Assembly: GCF_030817475.1 (NCBI RefSeq)
Contig: NZ_JAUSZJ010000002.1
Location: forward strand, 1,107,501-1,171,500
Direction of reading: 5' to 3'
Length of the DNA stretch: 64,000 nucleotides
DNA from: Streptomyces sp. V2I9
Lineage (GTDB): Bacteria > Actinomycetota > Actinomycetes > Streptomycetales > Streptomycetaceae
Shown here piece by piece: positions 1-8,622 of this stretch (its first letter is position 1; each line of letters starts with the position of its first letter). Under the pieces are notes generated by a model. That model was not told the DNA's origin. It saw only the letters and a list, made by a program, of their open reading frames with translations, and did not search any database. The position numbers and the translations under genes were made by a program.

Positions 1-123
1 TTCGATCGTGCCGGCCGGGTGCCGTCGTACGAGGGTGCGGCCCAGCAGATCGGGGGCGACGTCCAGGACGTCGCGGTCGAAGAAGTCGCGCGTCAGCGGC
101 GTGCGCTCAGGGCTTTCGGTCAT
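1..123 (-). CDS. DNA-3-methyladenine glycosylase, N-terminal fragment
   Basis: Only the first 41 codons are in the window; the rest lies to the left of base 1. The reverse strand reads from an ATG at 123 into a segment with [18 protein letters not shown], which matches the N-terminus of the AAG/MPG family that excises 3-methyladenine and related alkylated bases from DNA. The catalytic region is not visible, so activity is inferred from the family only. The gene is divergent from the spo0M-like gene, with an 87-base gap that must hold both promoters. Confidence 0.75.
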   Translation of the reverse strand, partial: MTESPERTPLTRDFFDRDVLDVAPDLLGRTLVRRHPAGTIE

Positions 124-154
124 GCCGTCCGAGGGTACCGGGATCGTCCGGACG

Positions 155-180
155 GGAACCGGCTACCGTCATGGCGCGTA
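155..180 (+). promoter_or_regulatory. Candidate ECF-sigma promoter of the spo0M-like gene
   Basis: GGAAC at 155-159 is followed after 17 bases by CGTA at 177-180. This resembles the AAC/CGT-type promoters of extracytoplasmic-function sigma factors. A start about 7 bases further on would give a leader of roughly 20-25 bases containing the AGAAGGAG ribosome site at 198-205. As I recall, spo0M in Bacillus subtilis is also under ECF control, which makes the match more meaningful. It remains a sequence resemblance. Confidence 0.4.
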
Positions 181-210
181 TGTAGGGGTCAGGACCTAGA
201 AGGAGTGACT

Positions 211-993
211 ATGGGCTTCAAGCGGCTGCTCGCGAGCATGGGCGCCGGTGGCGCATCGGTGGAGACCGAGCTCACCGAGGTGAACGTCGTCCCCGGCGGC
301 ATCGTCCAGGGCGAGGTGCGGATCCAGGGCGGTTCGGTCGCCCAGCAGATCGAGGGGCTGAACGTCGGCCTCCAGGCACGGGTCGAGGTCGAGGGCGGGG
401 ACCAGGAGACCAAGCAGGACATCGAGTTCACCAAGCTGAACCTCGGCGGCGCCTTCGAGGTACAGGCGAACGCGGTGCACGTGGTGCCGTTCGGCCTGGA
501 GATCCCGTGGGAGACGCCGATCACGATGTTCGGCGGCCAGCACCTGCGCGGGATGAACATCGGGGTGACCACCGAGCTGGAGATCGCCCGCGCGCTGGAC
601 TCCGGCGACCTGGACCCGATCAACGTGCACCCGCTGCCGGCGCAGGAGGCCATCCTGGACGCCTTCCGTCAGCTCGGTTTCGGTTTCCGCAGCGCGGACA
701 TGGAGCGCGGTCACATCCGCGGCACGCGCCAGCGGCTGCCGTTCTACCAGGAGATCGAGTTCGTCCCGCCGGCCCAGTACCGCGGTCTGAACCAGGTGGA
801 GCTGACGTTCGTCGCCGACGAACGGGAGATGGACGTCGTCCTGGAGATGGACAAGAAGCCGGGGCTGTTCAGCGAGGGCAGTGACTCCTACCGCGCGTTC
901 AAGGTGGGCCTGCACGACTACCAGCAGACCGACTGGGCGGCCTACCTGAACCAGTGGCTCGCCCAGGTCGGCGGTCAGCGCAACTGGCTCTAG
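211..993 (+). CDS. Spo0M-family sporulation/stress protein
   Basis: The 260-residue protein belongs to the Spo0M family of arrestin-like cytoplasmic proteins linked to sporulation and cell-envelope physiology in Bacillus and conserved in streptomycetes. Residues 1-130 show the typical start [14 protein letters not shown] followed by alternating beta segments ([13 protein letters not shown]), as in an arrestin N-domain. The C-terminal half carries the acidic and aromatic [12 protein letters not shown] ending. The ATG at 211 is chosen because AAGGAG lies 8 bases upstream; the frame is open further upstream but without family similarity. The exact biochemical role is unknown for the family. Confidence 0.85.
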   Translation: MGFKRLLASMGAGGASVETELTEVNVVPGGIVQGEVRIQGGSVAQQIEGLNVGLQARVEVEGGDQETKQDIEFTKLNLGGAFEVQANAVHVVPFGLEIPWETPITMFGGQHLRGMNIGVTTELEIARALDSGDLDPINVHPLPAQEAILDAFRQLGFGFRSADMERGHIRGTRQRLPFYQEIEFVPPAQYRGLNQVELTFVADEREMDVVLEMDKKPGLFSEGSDSYRAFKVGLHDYQQTDWAAYLNQWLAQVGGQRNWL

Positions 994-1057
994 GCGGCGG
1001 TACGCCCCCTACAGTCGGGGAAGAAGGCAGACGAACCGATCAGGAGAGGTGCGAGAC

Positions 1058-1594
1058 GTGACCGAGCCGAAGAGGGCCCCGCTGCCGCATGACTTCCACC
1101 CGGAGGTGCCGGCGTTCACCGTCGTGAGCGACGATCTCGCTCCGGGGGCCGTACTGGACGACGCCCAGGTGTATGCGGCCGGGAACACCTCGCCGCAGCT
1201 GCGGTGGGAGGGTTTTCCCGAGGGGACCAAGAGCTTCGCCGTGACCTGCTTCGACCCCGACGCCCCGACGGGCAGCGGGTTCTGGCACTGGGTGCTCTTC
1301 GACGTCCCGGTGTCGGTGACCGAGCTGCCCGCCGGTGCGGGCAGCGGGGAGTTCAAGGGACTGCCCGAGGGCGCCGTCCAGGCCCGTAACGACTACGGGG
1401 CGAAGGAGTTCGGCGGGGCCGCGCCCCCGGCCGGGGAGAACCACCGGTATGTGTTCACCGTGTACGCGGTGGACACCGACAAGCTCGGTGTCGACAGCGA
1501 CGCGTCACCCGCGGTGGTGGGATTCAACCTCCGGTTCCACACGCTGGGCCGCGCGCAGTTGATCGGTGAGTACGAGGCCCCCGCCGGCGATTAG
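1058..1594 (+). CDS. YbhB/YbcL family PEBP-like protein
   Basis: This 178-residue protein is a phosphatidylethanolamine-binding-protein fold member (Raf kinase inhibitor-like, bacterial YbhB/YbcL branch). Family hallmarks seen are the [22 protein letters not shown] ligand-pocket motif (split here as [13 protein letters not shown] and VLFDVP) and the later [13 protein letters not shown] strand. GTG 1058 is preferred over GTG 1049 because AGGAGAGG at 1042-1049 is correctly spaced from it. It is followed directly by a strong terminator, so it is probably monocistronic or co-transcribed with spo0M 64 bases upstream. The ligand is unknown. Confidence 0.88.
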   Translation: MTEPKRAPLPHDFHPEVPAFTVVSDDLAPGAVLDDAQVYAAGNTSPQLRWEGFPEGTKSFAVTCFDPDAPTGSGFWHWVLFDVPVSVTELPAGAGSGEFKGLPEGAVQARNDYGAKEFGGAAPPAGENHRYVFTVYAVDTDKLGVDSDASPAVVGFNLRFHTLGRAQLIGEYEAPAGD

Positions 1595-1608
1595 TTCGTC
1601 TGCCGTTT

Positions 1609-1650
1609 GCCCTGCTCTGGTCTTGGAGAGATCAGAGCAGGGCATTTTTT
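1609..1650 (+). terminator. Rho-independent terminator after the PEBP gene
   Basis: GCCCTGCTCTG at 1609-1619 pairs with CAGAGCAGGGC at 1633-1643, and the stem can extend inward with a G-U pair. Six T residues follow at 1645-1650. A canonical stem with a U-tract is uncommon in a genome this GC-rich. Confidence 0.9.
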
Positions 1651-1732
1651 ATTGCGTTGTCCATCGCGGCCCGCCCGGACAGAGTTGATCCGGGCCTGCC
1701 AGGGGGCGGGCGGCACACGGGAGGTGGGCAGG

Positions 1733-2242
1733 ATGCGTGACACGTTGGTTCTCAACGCGAGCTTCGAGCCGCTGTCGACGGTGACGCTCAACCGCGCGGT
1801 GGTCCTGATCCTGACGGACAAGGCCGTCGTGGAGCAGTCGCATCCCGAGCTGCGTATGCGCGGTGCCGCCGTGGACATACCGGCGCCGCGCGTGATCAGG
1901 CTCTGCCGGTACGTACGGGTGCCGTTCCGAAGACAGGCGCCGTGGTCCAGGAGGGGCGTGCTGGTCCGGGACCAGTACCGGTGCGCGTACTGCGGGCGGC
2001 GGGCGTCCACCGTCGACCACGTGGTGCCGCGTGCGCAGGGCGGGCAGGACACGTGGCTGAACACGGTGGCCTCCTGTGCGGAGGACAACCACCGCAAGGC
2101 GGCCCGGACGCCGGAGCAGGCGGGGATGCCGCTGTTGAAGCAGCCGTTCGTCCCCTCCCCCGCCGAGGCGATGCTGCTGGCGATGGGTGCGCGCGACCGG
2201 TCGGCGCTGCCCGAGTGGCTGGACCGGGCGGCAGCGGCGTAG
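1733..2242 (+). CDS. HNH endonuclease family protein
   Basis: The 169-residue protein starts RDTLVLNASFEPLSTVTL, the usual N-terminus of the stand-alone HNH proteins common in actinobacteria. The nuclease core is at about residues 82-125: a zinc-type CAYCG, then STVDHVVPRAQGG (the DH dipeptide is the catalytic HN start) and NTVASC with a histidine-bearing EDNHRKA end. The second zinc pair is degenerate: the usual CxxC is represented by a single cysteine plus acidic residues. ATG 1733 has GAGGTGGGCAGG just upstream. DNA substrate and biological role are not known. Confidence 0.85.
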   Translation: MRDTLVLNASFEPLSTVTLNRAVVLILTDKAVVEQSHPELRMRGAAVDIPAPRVIRLCRYVRVPFRRQAPWSRRGVLVRDQYRCAYCGRRASTVDHVVPRAQGGQDTWLNTVASCAEDNHRKAARTPEQAGMPLLKQPFVPSPAEAMLLAMGARDRSALPEWLDRAAAA

Positions 2243-2313
2243 GGAGTGGCGCGGATCGTGCTCCGCCGGCGCGGGGTGCCGTGGCGTAGGCGGTGTACGC
2301 CTGGTGGTGTATG

Positions 2314-2347
2314 CGTGGGCCCGTCCCCGTGCGGGGGCGGGCCCACG
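2314..2347. terminator. Bidirectional terminator between HNH and TauE genes
   Basis: Arms 2314-2328 and 2333-2347 (CGTGGGCCCG with a C-run, and its complement) form a 15-bp stem with one G-U pair and a 4-base loop. It sits exactly between two convergent genes, ending 5 bases before the stop of the minus-strand permease, so it can serve both. Confidence 0.75.
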
Positions 2348-2351
2348 TGTG

Positions 2352-3125
2352 TCAGCGGAGCAGTAGCTGGACGATGGCGAGCGTGCCGACGATCACGATG
2401 AGGCCGCGCAGCACGGTGGGGCTCAGGCGTCGGCCTACCTTGGCGCCTATCTGGCCGCCGATGGCCGAGCCGGCCGCGATGAGGACGACGGCCGTCCAGT
2501 CGAAGTCGGCGACGAAGAGGAAGAACAGCGCCGCGATGGTGTTGACCACGGCGGCCAGGACGTTCTTGACGGCGTTGAGGCGCTGGATCGTGTCGTCGAC
2601 CAGCATGCCCATCAGGGAGAGGTAGATGATTCCCTGGGCTGCGGTGAAGTAGCCGCCGTAGACGCTGGCGAGGGTCAGGCCGGTGAACAGGAGTGGGCCG
2701 CCGTCGGTGCGGGGGGTGGCTCCGGTGTGCTCGCGGCGGCGCTGTACGGCTTTGCTGATGCGCGGTTGCAGGACGACCAGGACGAGCGCCAGGGCGACCA
2801 GGACGGGGACGATCGTCTCGAATGCGGTGGAGGGCAGGGCGAGCAGCAGGGTCGCCCCCGTGAGGCCGCCGATCGCGGCGCCGGCGCTCAGCTTGAGAAT
2901 GCGCCGGCGCTGTCCGGCGAGCTCCTTGCGGTAGCCGATGGCCCCGCTGATGGAGCCGGGGATGAGGCCCAGCGCGTTGGACACGGTCGCGGTGACCGGG
3001 GGCAGACCGGTGGCGAGCAGGACGGGGAAGGTGATCAGCGTGCCGGAGCCGACGATCGTGTTGATCGTGCCCGCGCCGACGCCGGCCGCGAAGACGGCGA
3101 GTATTTCCCAGATGGACAAGGCCAT
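2352..3125 (-). CDS. TauE/SafE family membrane permease
   Basis: This 257-residue integral membrane protein of the TauE/SafE family (sulfite, sulfoacetate or other organic-anion export) has about seven to eight hydrophobic segments. The signature glycine-rich motif GVGAGTINTIVGSGTLITFP at the N-terminus is repeated in the second half as AAGSAIGGQIGAKVGR. A hydrophilic loop of about 20 residues (near RRREHTGATPRTDGG) separates the two halves. It lies 78 bases downstream of the SPFH gene on the same strand and could be read through from it. The substrate cannot be told from sequence. Confidence 0.85.
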   Translation of the reverse strand: MALSIWEILAVFAAGVGAGTINTIVGSGTLITFPVLLATGLPPVTATVSNALGLIPGSISGAIGYRKELAGQRRRILKLSAGAAIGGLTGATLLLALPSTAFETIVPVLVALALVLVVLQPRISKAVQRRREHTGATPRTDGGPLLFTGLTLASVYGGYFTAAQGIIYLSLMGMLVDDTIQRLNAVKNVLAAVVNTIAALFFLFVADFDWTAVVLIAAGSAIGGQIGAKVGRRLSPTVLRGLIVIVGTLAIVQLLLR

Positions 3126-3203
3126 CTCCTTCGGTGGTCAGTGACGCCTCCCCGCCATGAAGGTCGAGGGGCCTCACTGATCATGCACGAAGGGGCTGCC
3201 GGG

Positions 3204-4193
3204 TCAGGAGACGGGGGGTTCCTCGCGTCGCTCCACCGCGGGGGCCGGGATGGAACCGTGGGTGCTTCCGCCGTTCCCTCCGTTCCCGCCGTTTCCTCCG
3301 CCGGTGTTGAAGCCGGGGACGCCGCCGCCGAGGTTCCCGAAGGCGCCGCTGAGGCCCTTGAGGGCGTCGCCGATCTCGCTGGGCACGATCCAGAGCTTGT
3401 TGGCGTCGCCCTCGGCGATCTTGGGGAGCATCTGGAGGTACTGGTACGAGAGGAGCTTCTGGTCCGGGTCTCCGGCGTGGATGGCCTCGAAGACCGTGCG
3501 TACCGCCTGTGCCTCGCCCTCGGCGCGCAGGGCGGCGGCCTTGGCCTCACCCTCGGCGCGCAGGATGGCGGACTGCTTCTCACCCTCGGCGGTGAGGATC
3601 TGGGACTGCCTGATGCCTTCGGCGGTGAGGATGGCGGCGCGCTTGTCCCGGTCGGCGCGCATCTGCTTCTCCATCGAGTCCTGGATGGAGGTCGGCGGCT
3701 CGATCGCCTTGAGCTCGACGCGGTTGACGCGGATGCCCCACTTGCCGGTCGCTTCGTCGAGGACGCCGCGCAGGGCCGCGTTGATCTCCTCGCGGGAGGT
3801 GAGGGTCCGCTCCAGGTCCATGCCGCCGATGATGTTGCGGAGGGTGGTGACGGTGAGCTGTTCGATCGCCTGGATGTAGCTGGCGACCTCGTACGTCGCC
3901 GCGCGCGCGTCGGTCACCTGGTAGTAGATGACGGTGTCGATGTTGACGACCAGGTTGTCCTGGGTGATCACCGGCTGGGGCGGGAAGGGAACCACCTGTT
4001 CACGGAGGTCGATCCGGTTGCGGATCGAGTCGATGAACGGGACGACGATGTTCAGGCCCGCGTTCAGCGTGCGGGTGTAGCGGCCGAACCGCTCCACGAT
4101 GGCGGCGCTCGCCTGCGGGATGACCTGGATCGTCTTGATCAGGGCGATGAAGACGAGCACCACCAGAATGATCAGAACGATGATGATCTGCAT
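3204..4193 (-). CDS. SPFH/Band 7 (stomatin-like) membrane scaffold protein
   Basis: The 329-residue protein has one N-terminal membrane segment (residues 2-24, IIIVLIILVVLVFIALIK) followed by an SPFH domain at about 25-190 with ERFGRYTRTLNAGLN and DLREQVVPFPPQPV. A charged Ala/Glu-rich coiled region follows with repeated AEGEKQS/AEGEAKA units (about 210-245), then a Gly/Asn-rich tail with tandem GGN repeats. This is the stomatin/paraslipin (QmcA-like) type that forms membrane microdomain scaffolds and often works with a NfeD partner. A NfeD-like gene is next upstream on the same strand, supporting the assignment. Confidence 0.9.
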   Translation of the reverse strand: MQIIIVLIILVVLVFIALIKTIQVIPQASAAIVERFGRYTRTLNAGLNIVVPFIDSIRNRIDLREQVVPFPPQPVITQDNLVVNIDTVIYYQVTDARAATYEVASYIQAIEQLTVTTLRNIIGGMDLERTLTSREEINAALRGVLDEATGKWGIRVNRVELKAIEPPTSIQDSMEKQMRADRDKRAAILTAEGIRQSQILTAEGEKQSAILRAEGEAKAAALRAEGEAQAVRTVFEAIHAGDPDQKLLSYQYLQMLPKIAEGDANKLWIVPSEIGDALKGLSGAFGNLGGGVPGFNTGGGNGGNGGNGGSTHGSIPAPAVERREEPPVS

Positions 4194-4361
4194 CGTGTCT
4201 CTCGTGCCCTTCGGTTGGCCGGTGGATCGCGGGGATCGGGGTCGTACCTCATGTGCGGCCGGTGGGCGGCGAGTTGTGGCTGCCGGGGCCGGGGCTCACG
4301 AAGATCGACATGATCGACTTCGAGTCTGGCAGACCTCGGCCCGCCCTGTGCACGGTTTCGG

Positions 4362-4790
4362 TCACATGACGACGGCCGTCGCTCCGTCGATGTCCACGAC
4401 ATCGACCTGGCTGCCGGGTTCGAAGATCTGGTCGCTGTCGAGCGTGCGGGCCGACCAGACCTCGCCGGCGAGCTTGATGCGCCCTTCGTGGGCCGATACC
4501 CGTTCCAGCACGATCGCCTGACGCCCTTTCAGGGCGTCGACGCCGCTGGCGTGCCCCGCCTGACCGGCCCGGTGCCGGGCGGCGATCGGGCGCACGACGG
4601 CGATCAGCGCGACCGAGACCAGGGCGAAGACCAGTACCTGGGCGACGATTCCGCCGTCGAGGGCGGCGACGGCCGATGCCGCCACCGCCCCGACGGCGAA
4701 CATGCCGAATTCGGGCATCGCGGTCAGGACGAGGGGGATGCCCAGTCCCACCGCGCCGATCAGCCACCACACCCATGCGTCGATGTCCAC
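4362..4790 (-). CDS. NfeD-like membrane protein
   Basis: This short NfeD-type protein (about 142 residues) has two to three membrane segments (AWVWWLIGAVGLGIPLVL, MFAVGAVAASAVAAL, VLVFALVSVALIAVV) and a C-terminal OB-fold domain of about 60 residues (LKGRQAIVLERVSAHEGRI to VDVVDIDGATAVV). NfeD proteins partner SPFH proteins at the membrane, and here the SPFH gene lies 168 bases downstream. The start is uncertain. GTG 4790 gives the family-typical VDIDAWVWW start, while GTG 4820 would add 10 residues; neither has a clear ribosome site. Confidence 0.85.
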   Translation of the reverse strand: MDIDAWVWWLIGAVGLGIPLVLTAMPEFGMFAVGAVAASAVAALDGGIVAQVLVFALVSVALIAVVRPIAARHRAGQAGHASGVDALKGRQAIVLERVSAHEGRIKLAGEVWSARTLDSDQIFEPGSQVDVVDIDGATAVVM

Positions 4791-4895
4791 CCGGTCATCG
4801 TAGGACTGTCGGTGCGTCACCGACAGGGCGCACCGGGGTCAACTGCGGTGGAGGGATTGCCGATCGGGGTGCGGCAGTCCGTTCCGGGGACCCGG

Positions 4896-5693
4896 TCAGG
4901 AGAGCGGGAGGCCGTGCGCGGTGTAGCGCTCGCCGGTGTGCTCGACGATGAGCGGGAGGCCGAAGCAGCGGGAGAGGTTGCGGGAGCTGAGCTCGGTCTC
5001 CATGGGGCCGGCCGCGAGGATCTTGCCCTGGCGGATCATCAGGACGTGGGTGAACCCGGGCGGGATCTCCTCGACGTGGTGCGTGACCATGATCATGGAG
5101 GGGGCGTACGGGTCACGGGCGAGGCGGCCGAGGCGGCGGACGAGGTCCTCGCGCCCGCCGAGGTCGAGCCCGGCGGCGGGCTCGTCCAGGAGCAGCAGCT
5201 CGGGGTCGGTCATCATGGCGCGGGCGATCAGGGTGCGCTTGCGCTCCCCCTCGGAGAGCGTGCCGAACCTGCGGTCCAGGTACTCGGTCATGCCGAGGCG
5301 GTCGAGGAAGGCGCGGGCGCGCTCCTCGTCGACGGCCTCGTAGTTCTCGTTCCAGGTGGCGGTCATGCCGTACGCGGCAGTGAGGACCGTCTGCAGCACG
5401 GTCTGGCGCTTGGGCAGCTTGTCGGCCATCGCCACGCCCGCCATGCCGATCCGGGGACGGAGTTCGAAGACGTCGGTGCCGACGCCGCCGAGCTGTTCGC
5501 CGAGGATGGTGGCGGTGCCCTTGCTGGGGAAGAGGTAGCTGGAGGCGAGGTTGAGGAGGGTCGTCTTGCCCGCGCCGTTGGGGCCCAGGATGACCCAGCG
5601 CTCCCCCTCCTTGACCGACCAGGAGACGTCTTCCACCAGAGCCCGTCCGTCGCGGACCACGGATACGTCCACCAGCTCCAGTACATCGCTCAT
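4896..5693 (-). CDS. ABC transporter ATP-binding protein (stand-alone)
   Basis: The 265-residue ATPase has Walker A GPNGAGKTT (about 38-46), the signature LSEGERKR, Walker B LLLLDEPAAGLDLGG and the switch histidine in MVTHHVEEIPPGF. The last feature (HHVEEIP) is typical of the YlmA/ModF-like stand-alone ATPase group whose partner permease is not known. No permease gene adjoins it. ATG 5693 has GGGGAGAC about 9 bases upstream; the longer ATG at 5711 would put that site inside the coding region. It is divergent from the hypothetical gene at 5826. Confidence 0.87.
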   Translation of the reverse strand: MSDVLELVDVSVVRDGRALVEDVSWSVKEGERWVILGPNGAGKTTLLNLASSYLFPSKGTATILGEQLGGVGTDVFELRPRIGMAGVAMADKLPKRQTVLQTVLTAAYGMTATWNENYEAVDEERARAFLDRLGMTEYLDRRFGTLSEGERKRTLIARAMMTDPELLLLDEPAAGLDLGGREDLVRRLGRLARDPYAPSMIMVTHHVEEIPPGFTHVLMIRQGKILAAGPMETELSSRNLSRCFGLPLIVEHTGERYTAHGLPLS

Positions 5694-5825
5694 GGCGCGT
5701 TGTCTCCCCATGCAGTCTCGTCGATCGTCGCGTGCCGGTGGGCACGGCTCACGGGGAAAACCTACGCCACCGCGCGAGTGCTCCGGCCGTGAGGGCCGTC
5801 CCGAGGCGTTGCCTAGGCTGTCGGC

Positions 5826-6617
5826 ATGCTTGTCGAACCACGTTCAGGGTTGTTGGCCGCCTGGGGGAACGCTCTGCTGGCGGGACTCGTCTCGCCGGAC
5901 GAGGCGGCCCTCGCGATTGTCGGTGAGGACGCGGTGCACCGCGTCCAGGGGCTGCCGGGCGAGGCGGGGCCGGTCGGGCTCACGCTGGCGCTCGGCCGGC
6001 TGAGGGGCCTGGGGGTGACCGGCTTCCGGGTCGCGCTGCCGGTGCCGGGGCATCCGCTGGGGCTGAGCGGTCCGCCGGATTTCAACGCGCGGGCGCTGGA
6101 GGCCGAGGAGGCGGTGGTCGCGTACGGAGCGCCGTACGGGCTGGTGCCGGAGGTGAGCGAGGCCGGTCCGGAGGGGGACCTGCACGTCGAGGTGGTGTGG
6201 CGGGTGCTGCCGGTTCGGGAGGCCCCGCCGGCGGACGTGCCGTCGCTGGGCGAGGCGGAGCGCGAGCTGGCCGAGGCGCTGCGGGACGCGACGGCGGTGC
6301 TGGCCCGGCTGGACGTGGCCGGGTCCGGGCCGGTGGCCGACGCCGCGGTGGACGCGTACCGGGCGCGGGTGGAGCGGGGTGACGGGCGCGAGGTGCTGGC
6401 GCCCGGGTATCCGCCGCGGGCGGTGCGGGTGCTGGAGATGGCGCGGCGGGTCGGGCTGCTGGTCTCGGTGGCGTACGAGAACGGGCACGGCGGTGCGGTG
6501 AGCGCGGCGGAGATCGCGGCGCGGGGGGACGCGTTGCGGCCGGTGGAGCGGGTGGCTCGGCGGGCACAGGTGGCGGCGTACAACGCGTATGTGGAGGGCG
6601 GGGAGGTGCGGCGGTAG
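5826..6617 (+). CDS. Conserved hypothetical protein
   Basis: I do not recognise a domain in this 263-residue soluble protein. It is Ala/Leu/Val-rich with no signal peptide or membrane helix. The N-terminal 130 residues alternate beta-like and helical stretches (VGLTLALGRLRGLGVTGFRVALPVPG), and the middle is acidic and helical (GEAERELAEALRDATAVLARLD). The pattern of evenly spaced hydrophobics with strong third-position GC shows it is translated. ATG 5826 is the first start after the divergent ABC gene promoter region. Confidence 0.75.
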   Translation: MLVEPRSGLLAAWGNALLAGLVSPDEAALAIVGEDAVHRVQGLPGEAGPVGLTLALGRLRGLGVTGFRVALPVPGHPLGLSGPPDFNARALEAEEAVVAYGAPYGLVPEVSEAGPEGDLHVEVVWRVLPVREAPPADVPSLGEAERELAEALRDATAVLARLDVAGSGPVADAAVDAYRARVERGDGREVLAPGYPPRAVRVLEMARRVGLLVSVAYENGHGGAVSAAEIAARGDALRPVERVARRAQVAAYNAYVEGGEVRR

Positions 6618-6637
6618 ACCGGGCGGTGGCGTTCCGC

Positions 6638-6687
6638 CCTGGTGGTGTTCCGTCCCCGGTGTGCGCCTGGTGGTGTTCCGTCCCCGG
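6638..6687. repeat. 22-bp direct repeat, period 28
   Basis: The 22-base unit beginning CCTGGTGGTGTTCC occurs perfectly at 6638-6659 and 6666-6687, just downstream of the hypothetical gene stop. It is non-coding and of unknown meaning; slippage or local duplication is the simplest origin. Confidence 0.7.
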
Positions 6688-6715
6688 CGGCGGGGGCTTC
6701 ACCGGACCGCCGGGG

Positions 6716-6744
6716 GCGGACGGCCCCCGGCGCGGGCCGTCCGC
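6716..6744. terminator. Terminator between the hypothetical gene and the response regulator gene
   Basis: GCGGACGGCCC (6716-6726) pairs with GGGCCGTCCGC (6734-6744) around a 7-base loop. It stands between convergent genes. There is no T-run, which is usual for streptomycete terminators. Confidence 0.55.
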
Positions 6745-6839
6745 TTCGGTGCCTCGGGCGGCTCCTCGACGTCCTCGGTCCGTCCGGCGCGGGAGGGCGG
6801 ACCGGGACGGACCGGGGCGCGGGCGGGGCGCGGGCCGGG

Positions 6840-7484
6840 TCAGTCCGCGGCCCCGTGGCGTACGGCCCACAGCGCCGCCTGGGTGCGGTCGGCCAGGTCG
6901 AGCTTCATCAGGATGTTCGACACGTGGGTCTTGACCGTCTTCTCGGAGAGGACCAGCGCGCGGGCGATCTCCCGGTTCGAGCGGCCGTTGGCGATGAGGC
7001 CGAGCACCTCGCGTTCCCGTTCGGTCAGGGTGCTCCCCCGCCCGGTGCCCGAGCCCGCCTCCTCCTGCGCCAGCAGCGCGCCCGCGACCTCCGGCTGGAG
7101 CAGGACGTGACCGGCGTGGACCGACCGGATCGCCCCGGCCAGGGCGTCCGGGTCCACGTCCTTGTAGACGTAGCCGGAGGCTCCGGCGCGCAGCGCGGGG
7201 ACCACCGTGCGCTGTTCGGTGAAGCTGGTGACGATGAGGACCTTGGCCGGGTTGTCCAGCCGGCGGAGGCGGCGCAGGGCCTCGATGCCGTCGGTGCCGG
7301 GCATCTTGATGTCCATGAGGACGACGTCGGGGCGCAGCTCCTCGGTACGGGCCACGCCCTCCGCGCCGTCGGACGCCTCTCCGACGACCTCTATGTCCTC
7401 CTGGATCTCCAGGAACGTACGCAGTCCGCGGCGGACCACCTGGTGGTCGTCGACCAGCAGCACCCTGATGATCTTCTCAGCCAC
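6840..7484 (-). CDS. NarL/LuxR-family response regulator
   Basis: The 214-residue regulator has a receiver domain at 5-120 with the acidic pair DD12-13, phospho-acceptor Asp58 in VVLMDIKMPGTDG and Lys108. A LuxR-type helix-turn-helix is at about 148-210 (LTEREREVLGLIANGRSNREIA then LSEKTVKTHVSNILMKL). The start GTG 7484 overlaps the end of the kinase gene by 8 bases, with GGAGG inside the last kinase codons as ribosome site, so the pair is translationally coupled. Target genes are not evident from the neighbourhood. Confidence 0.92.
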   Translation of the reverse strand: MAEKIIRVLLVDDHQVVRRGLRTFLEIQEDIEVVGEASDGAEGVARTEELRPDVVLMDIKMPGTDGIEALRRLRRLDNPAKVLIVTSFTEQRTVVPALRAGASGYVYKDVDPDALAGAIRSVHAGHVLLQPEVAGALLAQEEAGSGTGRGSTLTEREREVLGLIANGRSNREIARALVLSEKTVKTHVSNILMKLDLADRTQAALWAVRHGAAD

Positions 7485-8622
7485 CGGGGACCTCCATCTC
7501 GATCGTGGCGCCCTTGCCGGGCTCCGAGGCAACGGTGAGTCGGCCGCCGACGCTGCTCGCCCGGTGACGCATGGAGACGAGGCCGAGGTGGCGGCCCGCC
7601 CGTCGGACGGCGGTGGGGTCGAAGCCGCGCCCGTCGTCGGCGACGCGCAGGACGGTGGCGGCCGCGCGCCGGGTCAGGGTGACGGTGACGTGCTCCGCGC
7701 CGGAGTGGCGCAGGGCGTTGTGCAGGGCCTCCTGTGCGACCCGCAGCAGCGCTTCCTCCTGGGCGGCGGGCAGGGCGCGCACCCCCTGGCACTCGAAGGC
7801 GACCTCGGCGGCGTGCGCCCGGTCGAGGACCTGGATCTGGGTGCGGAGGGTGGCTATGAGGCCGTCCTCGTCGAGCGCCGCGGGGCGCAGTTCCACGACG
7901 GCGGCCCGCAGCTCGTCGACCGCCTCGGCGGCGAGGACGGCGACCTGCTGGAGCTCCCCCTTGGCGCGGGCGGGGTCGCGGTCGACGAGGGCGGCCGCGG
8001 CCTGCGCGGTGAGGCGGAGCGAGAACAGCTTCTGGCTGACCGCGTCGTGCAGCTCGTGGGCCAGTCGGGAGCGTTCCTCGGCGATGGTCAGCTCGCGGCT
8101 GCGCTCGTGGAGGCGGGCGTTGGTCAGGGCGATCGCCGCGTGCTGGGCGAGGATCGAGAGCAGTTCCTCGTCCTCGACGGTGAAGCCGCAGCCGCCTTCG
8201 GGCTTGGGGCACAGCTTGTTGGCGAGGAACAGGGCGCCGATGATCTCGTCCCCGTCCGTGATGGGCAGGCCGAGGAAGTCGGACATGTCGGGGTGGGCGT
8301 CCGGCCAGCCCTCGAACCGGGGGTCCTCGCGGACGTCCGCGAGGCGTTCGGGCCCCGACCGGTGGAGCATCGCAGCGAGGATGCCGTGCTGGCGGGGCAG
8401 CGGGCCGATGGCCTTCCACTGTTCGTCGCTGACGCCGTCGACCACGAACTGGGCGAAGCCGCCGTGGTCGTCCGGGACGCCGAGGGCCGCGTACTGGGCG
8501 TCGAGCAGTTCGCGGGCGGAGGCGACGATCGTCTTGAGGACGTCGCCCACTTCGAGGTGACGGCTCATGGCGAGCAGCGCGGCACTCACCGCGGCGAGGC
8601 CCGACGGTGGGCGGTGACTCAT
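7477..8622 (-). CDS. GAF-domain sensor histidine kinase (NarL-partner type)
   Basis: The 381-residue kinase has no membrane segment. A GAF domain covers about residues 22-172, with cysteines at 138 and 145 (KLCPKPEGGCGF) that could bind metal or sense redox. The dimerisation/phospho-acceptor helix has ERSRLAHELHDAVSQ, with His192 the likely phosphorylated residue, and the HATPase domain (about 280-378) has the N-box EALHNALRHS and the G-box VADDGRGFDP. This layout resembles the DevS/DosT-like kinases but with a single GAF. ATG 8622 is preceded by a weak GGTGAT. It forms an operon with the response regulator. Confidence 0.9.
   Translation of the reverse strand: MSHRPPSGLAAVSAALLAMSRHLEVGDVLKTIVASARELLDAQYAALGVPDDHGGFAQFVVDGVSDEQWKAIGPLPRQHGILAAMLHRSGPERLADVREDPRFEGWPDAHPDMSDFLGLPITDGDEIIGALFLANKLCPKPEGGCGFTVEDEELLSILAQHAAIALTNARLHERSRELTIAEERSRLAHELHDAVSQKLFSLRLTAQAAAALVDRDPARAKGELQQVAVLAAEAVDELRAAVVELRPAALDEDGLIATLRTQIQVLDRAHAAEVAFECQGVRALPAAQEEALLRVAQEALHNALRHSGAEHVTVTLTRRAAATVLRVADDGRGFDPTAVRRAGRHLGLVSMRHRASSVGGRLTVASEPGKGATIEMEVPGG

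Noticed and set aside
1591..3177. Long minus-strand frame of 528 codons across HNH and TauE
   Set aside because: It is an Arg/His/Pro-rich shadow frame overlapping two real genes with clear domains.
4362..4820. NfeD start at GTG 4820
   Set aside because: It adds ten residues not typical of the family; GTG 4790 fits the usual start better, though neither has a ribosome site.
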